From Verrucomicrobiota bacterium (GTDB taxonomy: Bacteria; Verrucomicrobiota; Verrucomicrobiia; CAIQCK01): DNA of 64,000 nucleotides. Both the position numbers and the translations under genes were made by a program. This document shows, one piece after another, positions 1-6,751 of the stretch (the stretch's first letter is position 1; every line of letters starts with the position of its first letter). Under the pieces are notes generated by a model. It ran no database searches. It was not told the DNA's origin and was given only the letters and a program-made list of their open reading frames with translations. The DNA lies in NCBI GenBank assembly GCA_016235595.1, contig JACRJX010000018.1:23202-87201 (forward strand). The letters run 5' to 3'.

Positions 1-44
1 CGCCGAAACTGGATACAAGGACGAAAGTAATGAGTACGGTATGA
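1..44 (+). CDS. possible 3' end of an upstream gene (partial)
   Basis: A reading frame is open from the left edge to a TGA at 42-44, which overlaps the ATG of the response regulator in an ATGA arrangement typical of translationally coupled operon genes. Only about 13 codons are visible, ending Lys-Val-Met-Ser-Thr-Val, so no function can be read. A sensor histidine kinase would be the usual partner, but that is a guess from context. The response-regulator frame is also open to the window edge, so the overlap could be chance. Confidence 0.3.
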   Translation, partial: PKLDTRTKVMSTV

Positions 45-727
45 CCGAGTCGAAGAAGATGCAAACCGTACGGGAGCGAACAAAGGTGTTGTTGGTGGAT
101 GACCACCCGGTGCTTGCCGAAGGACTGAGCCTCATCATCAACAACGAAGACGATCTGGAGGTTTGTGGCTGCGCCGAGGATGCCGGCAGCGCGATGAAGC
201 TGGCCGATTCCGTCAAGCCGGACCTGGCGATTGTGGACATTTCGTTGAAAGACTCGGACGGCATTCACTTGGTAAAAAACCTCAAAGCGCGGTATCCGGA
301 TCTGCTGACGTTGGTGCTGTCTTTGCATGACGAGGGGCTTTATGCCGAGCGCGCTTTACGGGCGGGAGCCAGCGGTTACGTGATGAAACAGGCGCCATTG
401 GCGACTGTGCTGACGGCCATTCGCAAAGTCCTGGATGGTGGCATCTACGTCAGCGAAAAGATTTCCGACCAGATGCTTGCTCAGGCCAGGGGGGCCAAGT
501 CGGGCAGGGCCGTTTCTCCCATCGAGCGACTGAGCGACCGGGAACGGGAAGTGTTTCGCAAGATCGGCCAGGGGTTGGGCACGAAGGAGATTGCCGACCA
601 GCTTCATCTGAGCTTCAAGACGGTTGAAACCTATCGGGCGCACATCAAAGTGAAACTCCAGATAGGCAACGCAGCCGAGATGATTCAAAAGGCGACGCTT
701 TGGGTGAGAGAAGATAGCGGTGGCTGA
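41..727 (+). CDS. NarL/FixJ-family response regulator (REC + LuxR HTH)
   Basis: This is a 228-residue two-component response regulator that should bind DNA when phosphorylated by a partner histidine kinase. The receiver domain covers about residues 14-130: acidic pair Asp20/Asp21, phospho-acceptor Asp66 in the strand DLAIVDIS, and the conserved Lys116. A LuxR-type helix-turn-helix follows at about 160-220, with the hallmark RLSDREREVF and KTVETYRAHI segments. Length and architecture are normal for the family. The ATG at 41 may overlap the stop of an upstream gene, suggesting co-transcription with a kinase outside the window. No kinase lies downstream. A receiver-only paralogue begins 231 bp later. 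The target genes cannot be read from the sequence; the glycosylation block immediately downstream is a plausible candidate. Confidence 0.92.
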   Translation: MTESKKMQTVRERTKVLLVDDHPVLAEGLSLIINNEDDLEVCGCAEDAGSAMKLADSVKPDLAIVDISLKDSDGIHLVKNLKARYPDLLTLVLSLHDEGLYAERALRAGASGYVMKQAPLATVLTAIRKVLDGGIYVSEKISDQMLAQARGAKSGRAVSPIERLSDREREVFRKIGQGLGTKEIADQLHLSFKTVETYRAHIKVKLQIGNAAEMIQKATLWVREDSGG

Positions 728-958
728 CGACAACACGGTCAGACACGCGGGGATGCGGATACGATCCGGCTGGTCGTGATGAAGGGGGAAGGGGGCCTGC
801 GCGGTTTCATCTTGCTTGGGGATTCCGTTATCCGGCGCCGGTCGCTGCCTGAGGGGCAGTGAGGGTTTTACCCTAGGGTTCCACCCGATGGGACGAGTCA
901 TGGATGCCCCGACTAGCCGGGGAAAGCGGCATGGTGGACACTGTGCAAGTGAGAAACA

Positions 959-1363
959 GTGACCATGACCACACCAACGACATCTGAAGCCAAGGCTGGC
1001 AAACGGAAGGTCCTACTGATTGACGAGCATCGCGTATTACGGGAGGGGCTTCGCGAGTTCATCAATTCGCAGCCGGACCTTGTGGTGTGTGGAGTGGCTG
1101 AATATGCACCGCAAGCAACGGCCGAGGTGGAGGTGTTGAAGCCGGACATCGTGATCATAGACATTTCCCTGAAAGGCAAGATGAGTTTTGGTCTCATCAA
1201 GGAGATCAAATGCCAGTATCCAGCCATTCCGGTGCTCGTTTTCTCCATGCAGAGCGAGTCGGTCTATAGCGTGGCAGCCATGCAGGCCGGCGCAGCGGGG
1301 TTTGTGGCGAAGACAGAGTCCCCGGAGCAGTTGTTGGCCGAGATTCACCGTGTCTTGACGTGA
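959..1363 (+). CDS. stand-alone receiver-domain protein (single-domain response regulator)
   Basis: This 134-residue protein consists of a receiver domain and nothing else. The phospho-acceptor is Asp68 (KPDIVIIDIS), the acidic pocket is Asp22/Glu23, and the conserved switch Lys is Lys118. It resembles the receiver half of the upstream NarL-type regulator (shared FINSQPDLVVCGVAE/INNEDDLEVCGCAE-type region) but ends after the last receiver helix, with no HTH. It may be a truncated duplicate, or a CheY-like phosphate sink or protein-interaction regulator. The start shown is GTG 959; ATG 965 in the same frame is equally possible. The stop overlaps a weak GTG of the next frame, but the glycosyltransferase most likely starts further down at 1393. 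The frame is clean, so I do not call it a pseudogene. Confidence 0.85.
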   Translation: MTMTTPTTSEAKAGKRKVLLIDEHRVLREGLREFINSQPDLVVCGVAEYAPQATAEVEVLKPDIVIIDISLKGKMSFGLIKEIKCQYPAIPVLVFSMQSESVYSVAAMQAGAAGFVAKTESPEQLLAEIHRVLT

Positions 1364-1392
1364 GAGTGTGCTTGATTGGCGAAAGGACTTAT

Positions 1393-2415
1393 ATGACTAG
1401 GCTCTCGATTGTGATCCCAGTGTATAATTCCGAAGCAACCCTCGAACGACTGTGTGAGGAGCTTATCAAGGACCTGAGTTCGTCGTATCGCCTGCAACTG
1501 GTGTTAGTCAACGACGGAAGCCGCGACGGTTCGTGCGCAGCGTGCCAGAGGCTTCGTGAGCGGTATCCTGAGGTGATTGACTACATTGCGCTGACCAGGA
1601 ACTTTGGGGAGCACAATGCGGTGATGGCGGGGCTTCATTACGCCGAGGGGGATTACGCCGTCATTATGGACGATGATTTTCAGAATCCCCCGATGGAGGT
1701 GTCCAAACTCGTTGCGAAGATCAAGGAAGGTTATGATGTGGTTTACAGCCGATACGATGGCAAGATGCATTCCGCGTTCAGGAACCTTGGCAGTCGCCTG
1801 CACAACTGGATGGCCACGCACGCGCTGGGCAAACCGGTGGACCTCTATCTCTCCAGCTTCAAGATCCTATCGAAGTTCATGGTGGAGCAAATTATTCGAT
1901 ACACGGGGCCGGATCCTTATCTGGATGCGATCATCCTCCGAATCACGCGCAGTATTGGAGTTGTGACCGTGCAGCATCAGCCGCGCAGAGATGGGGTGTC
2001 TGGCTATAGCTTCGGCAAGTTGGTGTCACTCTGGGGAAACATGTTTGTGGCGTTTTCCCTTTATCCATTGCGGCTGGTGGCGTTGTTGGGGGTGATTATG
2101 TCGCTGATCGGTTCTTTCTATGGTGTCTATACGTTGCTGGCGTGGGTAACGCCGTTAATCAAGGATCCAGACAACTTCCAGAAGCTTAACGCGGCCAACT
2201 GGTTCTTCCGCGGTCTCGTATTGCTGGCTATTGGCATCGTTGGAGAATACGTGGGGCGCAACTACATGCACGTCAACAGTGATCCCCAGTTCGTTGTGCG
2301 AGACGCGCAGACGCGATATCCGCAGGAAATACCGGCCGTGCCGAGCCATTTCAGGCCGCACCGGCAGGAGTCCCAACGACAGCATCGTTCCCATGATCAA
2401 CTTACGGTTCCCTAG
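1393..2415 (+). CDS. GT2-family polyprenyl-phosphate glycosyltransferase (ArnC/GtrB/DPM1-like)
   Basis: This is a membrane-anchored family 2 glycosyltransferase of 340 residues. The N-terminal catalytic domain begins LSIVIPVYN and carries the metal/nucleotide-binding acidic cluster Asp93-Asp95 in IMDDDFQNPP, characteristic of the ArnC/GtrB/dolichyl-phosphate-mannose synthase group. Two hydrophobic segments near residues 225-255 and 275-295 anchor the C-terminus. Such enzymes load a sugar from a nucleotide donor onto a polyprenyl phosphate at the inner membrane. ATG 1393 is preferred over GTG 1360 because of the AAAGGAC ribosome site at 1382-1388 and because the domain starts immediately afterwards. 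The end overlaps the following membrane protein by 23 bp. The pair fits a lipid-linked sugar donor handed to a downstream glycosyltransferase of the PMT/TMTC type. Confidence 0.9.
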   Translation: MTRLSIVIPVYNSEATLERLCEELIKDLSSSYRLQLVLVNDGSRDGSCAACQRLRERYPEVIDYIALTRNFGEHNAVMAGLHYAEGDYAVIMDDDFQNPPMEVSKLVAKIKEGYDVVYSRYDGKMHSAFRNLGSRLHNWMATHALGKPVDLYLSSFKILSKFMVEQIIRYTGPDPYLDAIILRITRSIGVVTVQHQPRRDGVSGYSFGKLVSLWGNMFVAFSLYPLRLVALLGVIMSLIGSFYGVYTLLAWVTPLIKDPDNFQKLNAANWFFRGLVLLAIGIVGEYVGRNYMHVNSDPQFVVRDAQTRYPQEIPAVPSHFRPHRQESQRQHRSHDQLTVP

Positions 2416-4255
2416 CATTGCCATCGGCATTCTTGTTGCCACGGGTGTATTGCTTTACGGGTATACGCTGCCGTTTCCGTTTATCTTCGACGACCACGTT
2501 TACCTGGTGGACAATCCGCTGGTAAAGGACGCGCACAGTTTTGTTTATAATGGTGATTTTGTGGCGTTCTCAACCTACTCCAGAAGGTTGGGGCTGGATC
2601 CGGATCTCTCCACCAATTTCATTCTGCGGCCGGTGACCTATCTGACCTTCTACATCAATTACGTTATTGATGGAATGAAGCCCAGAGGGTTTCGAGCGGT
2701 CAACATTGCGATCCATTGTGCCAATGCCGCCCTCCTCTTCATGATCCTGTTGCATCTCCTCCGCGCATCGCGGAAATCCGGTTCGTTGACCGCCGTTTCC
2801 GAGGGGTTCATCTCGTTCACCGCTGCGCTCTTCTTCCTGGTGCACCCGCTTCAAACCGAGTCCGTCACCTACGTTGTGCAGCGGTTTACCTCGCTGGCGG
2901 TGTTGTTCTATCTGTTCGTGATCCTGACCTACTTCATTTCATTTTCGACCGCGAACAAGATCACCGCGAGGTTCTTTCGCTGGACATCGGTCGTGGGGAT
3001 GATCATTGGGATGTTGTCGAAAGAAGATTTGTTTACGGCGCCCTTCATGCTGGTTGCCCTGGACTGGCTTGTCATGGGGATCCCGCTGAAGATCGTGTGG
3101 AGACGGACACTTCCGTATTTCTTTTGTCTGCCCATCATCCCCGCGCTCATCGTGGTGACGTCATGGGCTCAGCACAGCGGCGACGCCAGTCTTGCCGCCG
3201 CAGTCAACATCACCAACCCGTATCCCGACCCGGGCTATCCGTACCATTACGCGTTGACCCAACTGAGCGCGGTGCTGACGTATTTGCGGCTGATACTCGT
3301 GCCCTATGGGCAGAACCTGGATTGGGAATACCCTGTGTCGAAGTCATTGTGGGACGCGCAGGTTCTTCCATCAGTGGCAGCCATCGGATTGATCGTTGGA
3401 GGAGCTTGGTGGTGGTATTACAGGCGCCAGGAGGACGCGCGCCGTTCGTTGGCCTTCTGTTCGGTCATTTGGTATTTTGTGACGATCGCGATTTCTTCCA
3501 GTTTCATTCCGCTGCCGGATTTGATGGTGGAACATCGTTGCTACATTGCCTCCATCGGTGCGTTTACGGCATTAGCCTGCTGCATCGACATGGCAAGAAC
3601 GTATTTCGCCGACCGACAGGGCCTTTCAGGTGCCGTCACGGCGTGTGCGGCTGTGTGGATTCTGGCGTTGATTGGAGCCACGGTGGCGCGAAACGAAGTG
3701 TGGCGTTCCGAGATTTCGAACTGGAAGGATGCCATATCCAAAAGCCCCGGGAAGTTCCGGCCCCTTATGAATCTGGGTGTGGCCTATGTCGAGCACGGTA
3801 AGTCTCGCGAAGGTGTTGCGTGTTTTCGAAAAGCGCTCCAAATAGAACCGGCCCTGATCAGTGGCTACGAGAACCTCGCGACCGTGGAAAACACATTGGG
3901 CAATTTTGGAGAAGCTCTCATCGTCACGCAAGTGGGGCTGAAGTGTGCTCCCCAGAGTGTTAAATTGCATTTCAATCAGGCGGTGGCATACAATGGACTC
4001 GGACAAACACACAAGAGTGTCGAGTGGTTCAAGAAGTCGATTGAACTTTCCCCCACACACAAACAGTCTCATCTTGCGTTGGGCATGCTTTACGCCAACC
4101 TGAAACAATATGACAGGGCATTGAAACATTACAAAATCGCCGCAACGCTTCCAACATTTCGGCAGTTTGATGCGCAACTGCGCTACAATATTGCGCAAAT
4201 CGAACGGATGGTTCGCCAGCATGCCGGTCCGCCGATGGCGATGAGCGGCCAATGA
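2393..4255 (+). CDS. TMTC-like multispanning glycosyltransferase with C-terminal TPR repeats
   Basis: This 620-residue integral membrane protein starts at ATG 2393, inside the end of the preceding gene. About ten hydrophobic segments fill residues 8-450. An early acidic loop, FIFDDHVYLVDNP (about residues 28-40), matches the Asp-rich first periplasmic loop of PMT/TMTC-type, GT-C fold enzymes. About residues 455-595 are four TPR units, for example the segments around LMNLGVAYVEHGK and HLALGMLYANLKQYDRAL. Membrane GT-C domain plus TPRs is the arrangement of eukaryotic TMTC O-mannosyltransferases and of common bacterial homologues. I infer transfer of a sugar from a polyprenyl-phosphate donor, probably made by the neighbouring GT2, to an extracytoplasmic acceptor. 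The acceptor is unknown. It could instead act as a TPR scaffold. Confidence 0.85.
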   Translation: MINLRFPSIAIGILVATGVLLYGYTLPFPFIFDDHVYLVDNPLVKDAHSFVYNGDFVAFSTYSRRLGLDPDLSTNFILRPVTYLTFYINYVIDGMKPRGFRAVNIAIHCANAALLFMILLHLLRASRKSGSLTAVSEGFISFTAALFFLVHPLQTESVTYVVQRFTSLAVLFYLFVILTYFISFSTANKITARFFRWTSVVGMIIGMLSKEDLFTAPFMLVALDWLVMGIPLKIVWRRTLPYFFCLPIIPALIVVTSWAQHSGDASLAAAVNITNPYPDPGYPYHYALTQLSAVLTYLRLILVPYGQNLDWEYPVSKSLWDAQVLPSVAAIGLIVGGAWWWYYRRQEDARRSLAFCSVIWYFVTIAISSSFIPLPDLMVEHRCYIASIGAFTALACCIDMARTYFADRQGLSGAVTACAAVWILALIGATVARNEVWRSEISNWKDAISKSPGKFRPLMNLGVAYVEHGKSREGVACFRKALQIEPALISGYENLATVENTLGNFGEALIVTQVGLKCAPQSVKLHFNQAVAYNGLGQTHKSVEWFKKSIELSPTHKQSHLALGMLYANLKQYDRALKHYKIAATLPTFRQFDAQLRYNIAQIERMVRQHAGPPMAMSGQ

Positions 4256-4305
4256 GCGTGGGAATCCCAATTTGGCATATCTTTTTTTCTGTGCGCGTCT
4301 GACAG

Positions 4306-5061
4306 ATGGAAGCGAATGAATACCATGCAATGTTTGCGGCGGAAGATCACCATTGGTGGTATGTGGGGCTTCATGATCTTGTCATTCATTCTGTCCAGGG
4401 TGAATCTGCCTGGTTGAAACGTCCGTTGGATATCCTGGACGCTGGCTGCGGCACAGGACGGCTGTGCCAGCTTATGCAGTCGTTTGGTCCGGTCACCGGC
4501 TGTGACATGCATCCGCTGGCATTGGAGGCGACTGCCAGACGCGGCATTGCCCGGGTACTGCATTGTGATTTGGCGACGGACGATCTGAAGGCTGAGGCAT
4601 ACGACCTGATCACGTGTATGGATGTGTTGTATCACCGCGGCGTGACGGATGAAGTAGCGGTGCTGCAAAAGCTGCGTCGGAGCCTGAGGAAGGGAGGTCT
4701 CCTCGTGGTTCAGACGGCGGCCTTCGAATCACTCAGGGGATCCCACGACGTGGCCGTTCATACCCGCCGCCGCTACCGGCGGGGCGAGGTTGTGCGGTTG
4801 CTCGAACGCGCGGGTTTTACGGTTGAATTTGCGTCCTACCGCCTGCTGCTGGCGTTCCTGCCTGCGCTGATGTGGCGTTGCTTCACGCGCCTGTTCCCGA
4901 CGCACTCAGGCAATGGCAAGACGCTCTCGGATATTGCCATGTCTGTGCCTCCCCTGATGAATCAACTGCTGGCAGCCGGTGTGAAGATGGAGAACCTCCT
5001 CTTGGTCACCGGCGTTCGTCTTCCCCTTGGAACATCAGTGTTTGCAATTGCCAGGAAGTAG
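4306..5061 (+). CDS. class I SAM-dependent methyltransferase
   Basis: This 251-residue methyltransferase has the SAM-binding motif I ILDAGCGTGRL at about residues 42-52, an acidic residue ending the next strand (TGCDMHPLAL), and motif IV-like YDLITCMDVLYH. The N-terminus (EYHAMFAAEDHHWWY) is the aromatic lead typical of the Methyltransf_11/23 proteins found in polysaccharide and glycosylation clusters. The C-terminus carries hydrophobic stretches (about 170-185) that may touch the membrane. It follows the TMTC-like gene by 50 bp on the same strand and ends 1 bp before the convergent epimerase. The substrate is unknown; a sugar or lipid-linked glycan is the likely choice from context. Confidence 0.9.
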   Translation: MEANEYHAMFAAEDHHWWYVGLHDLVIHSVQGESAWLKRPLDILDAGCGTGRLCQLMQSFGPVTGCDMHPLALEATARRGIARVLHCDLATDDLKAEAYDLITCMDVLYHRGVTDEVAVLQKLRRSLRKGGLLVVQTAAFESLRGSHDVAVHTRRRYRRGEVVRLLERAGFTVEFASYRLLLAFLPALMWRCFTRLFPTHSGNGKTLSDIAMSVPPLMNQLLAAGVKMENLLLVTGVRLPLGTSVFAIARK

Positions 5062-5062
5062 A

Positions 5063-6070
5063 TCAACCCCAATACGCTTCTTTGTGGAGGCGGTAATACT
5101 CAAGGCTTCGCGCCAGTCCTTCGCGCAGGTTCACCTTGGGACGCCAACCGAGGTCGGTCGCAATCTTCTGGAAGTCGCTGTAGTAATCGCCGATGTCAAT
5201 CTTCTTAAGCTCATCACTGAACGGCACAGTCTCATATCGGCCGGTGGCGTTGGTTTCGACAAGAAGCGCAGCTAGATCTTTGAGCGAAGTCACCTCCGCG
5301 CTGCCGAGATTGTAAACCTTCCCGACAGCCTTGTCAGAGGAAGCCGCCAGCAGCATGGCATCCACGACATCATCCACATAATTGAAATCGCGGCGCTGTG
5401 TGCCGTCGCCGAATACCTGGATGGGGTGCCCTTCGATAATCTGCCGCAGCCAGATGCCCAGGAAGGTCTGACGCGCGTCCTTGACGCGCATCCGGGGGCC
5501 GTAAGTGTTGGTCAGTCGCAGGACGCAGCAGCGAACCCCGTAAACCGTGCAATAGAGCAGGTGATACATTTCGCCCGCGATTTTGTTGATGCCGTTTACG
5601 TCCACAGGATGCAGAGGATGCGCCTCATCCACCGGGAAGTATGTGGGTTTTCCGTAAATCTGGCGCGTCCCGGCAAAAACGATGCGTATGGCGGGGTTCA
5701 CATGCCTGCACGTCTCCAAAATTGAGAGCTGGGACTTGCAGTTGATTTCCAGATCCACTTCCGGCTCCCGCATCGAGTCCAGATGACTGGTTTGTCCCGC
5801 GAGGTTGAACAACAGGTCCTGTCCTTCCACAAGATGCCGCATGGCGTAAGGATCGCGAACATCCGAAATGTTTACACACACGCGATCCCGGATGTCTCCG
5901 ATGTTGAAGAGGTTACCGCCGTACTCCGGAATGAGGCTGTCCACCAGGGTGACTCGCGCGCCCAAGTCGAGTAATCGGTGGGCGAGGTTGGATCCAATAA
6001 AACCCAGCCCGCCCGTGATGATGACCTGCCGATTCCGGAAGAAAAGCTCCGTTGTTTCGTGACTGTTCAT
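5063..6070 (-). CDS. NAD-dependent epimerase/dehydratase (extended SDR) with Asn in place of the catalytic Tyr
   Basis: This is a 335-residue extended short-chain dehydrogenase of the nucleotide-sugar epimerase/4,6-dehydratase type. The NAD-binding motif GGLGFIGSNL is at residues 20-29. The usual Ser/Thr segment appears as FAGTRQIYGK (about 133-141). The following helix, which normally carries YxxxK, reads Asn159-Gly-Ile-Asn-Lys163: the lysine is kept but the tyrosine is replaced by asparagine. I checked this codon by codon on the minus strand. The substrate-side residues NTYGPRMR and RDFNYVDDVVDAM are well preserved, so the protein is not degenerate. It probably makes or modifies a nucleotide sugar for the adjacent glycosylation genes, but the missing Tyr means the chemistry may differ from a standard epimerase. 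Confidence 0.9.
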   Translation of the reverse strand: MNSHETTELFFRNRQVIITGGLGFIGSNLAHRLLDLGARVTLVDSLIPEYGGNLFNIGDIRDRVCVNISDVRDPYAMRHLVEGQDLLFNLAGQTSHLDSMREPEVDLEINCKSQLSILETCRHVNPAIRIVFAGTRQIYGKPTYFPVDEAHPLHPVDVNGINKIAGEMYHLLYCTVYGVRCCVLRLTNTYGPRMRVKDARQTFLGIWLRQIIEGHPIQVFGDGTQRRDFNYVDDVVDAMLLAASSDKAVGKVYNLGSAEVTSLKDLAALLVETNATGRYETVPFSDELKKIDIGDYYSDFQKIATDLGWRPKVNLREGLARSLEYYRLHKEAYWG

Positions 6071-6204
6071 CGTTGGGTTCTGCGCGTTGTGGCTGAACGG
6101 CTGTCATTGTAACGACGTGCCAGAGCGAAAACAAGCGGCAACGCTGTGATCCTGCCTTGCAGTTCTGGGCCGGTGGTTACACCGTTTTCCTCGTGTTTTA
6201 TCGC

Positions 6205-6249
6205 TTGTATCATGGCGATGGCTTTGTTATACGGCCTGTTTGCAGAGTG
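6205..6249 (+). promoter_or_regulatory. candidate promoter region of the small secreted protein
   Basis: Two readings are possible. TTGTAT (6205-6210), 17 bp, then an extended -10 TGT-TATACG (6225-6233) would give a transcript starting near 6240 with a 44-nt leader. The sequence TGCAGAGTG (6241-6249) also matches a motif that recurs upstream of addB, tRNA-Lys and ychF. Neither is experimentally supported. Confidence 0.3.
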
Positions 6250-6283
6250 TTAGCAACCAATTAACCCAATGGAGGAGCAAGCA

Positions 6284-6637
6284 ATGAAGAAGTTGTGGAC
6301 TGTAGCTGGATTATCGTTGATCGCTGCCGTGGCCATGGTCGTTTCCGCGTCTGCTGCGGAAAAGGATGGAAAGGCCGCGGACAAGCCGAAGCCCCATCAG
6401 ATCACAGGCGAAGTGTGCGCGATCAGCGCGGACTGCATCACCCTCAAGAGCAAGAAGGAGGGTGAGGTCAAGATCGAGTTGACCAAGGGCACTGTTTTCG
6501 GCACGAAGGCGGAACCGAAGAAGTGCGATGACTTCAAGGTTGGTGACAAGGTTGTGGTTTTCTACAAGGAAGGCGATGGCAAGAAGTGCGCAGTGGCCGT
6601 TCGCGTTCCCGCACCGAAGAAAGCACCGAAGAAGTAA
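6284..6637 (+). CDS. small secreted lysine-rich protein of unknown function
   Basis: This 117-residue protein starts at ATG 6284, chosen over the in-frame ATG 6269 because GGAGG at 6271-6275 is a near-ideal ribosome site 8 bp before it. Residues 1-24 form a signal peptide ending ASAA. The mature part is very rich in Lys, contains four Cys and looks like one small beta domain: HQITGEVCAIS, then DCITLKSKK, VKIELTKGTVF and a DFKVGDKVVVFY segment. That pattern recalls DUF5666/OB-like secreted domains that bind a small ligand or ion. The tail is Lys/Pro/Ala-rich (PAPKKAPKK). The strong ribosome site and the strong terminator immediately after suggest a single, well-expressed transcript. I do not recognise a specific family. 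Confidence 0.85.
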   Translation: MKKLWTVAGLSLIAAVAMVVSASAAEKDGKAADKPKPHQITGEVCAISADCITLKSKKEGEVKIELTKGTVFGTKAEPKKCDDFKVGDKVVVFYKEGDGKKCAVAVRVPAPKKAPKK

Positions 6638-6677
6638 TCGGCGTCACTGACAACAGCAGATATGTTTTTGGGGAAAA

Positions 6678-6709
6678 GGGAGACCGGATTTCGGTCTCCC
6701 TTTTTCTTT
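6678..6709 (+). terminator. intrinsic terminator
   Basis: A perfect 9-bp stem GGGAGACCG (6678-6686) and CGGTCTCCC (6692-6700) encloses a 5-nt loop and is followed at once by TTTTTCTTT. It ends the small secreted-protein transcript 40 bp after its stop codon. Confidence 0.93.
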
Positions 6710-6751
6710 GGAAACGAGATTCGGTTTGCATCCGATGCACGGCGGCGTTAA

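Noticed and set aside
907..922. CCCCG-N6-CGGGG hairpin before the receiver-only gene
   Set aside because: It is short, has no T-run, and such stems are expected by chance in GC-rich DNA.
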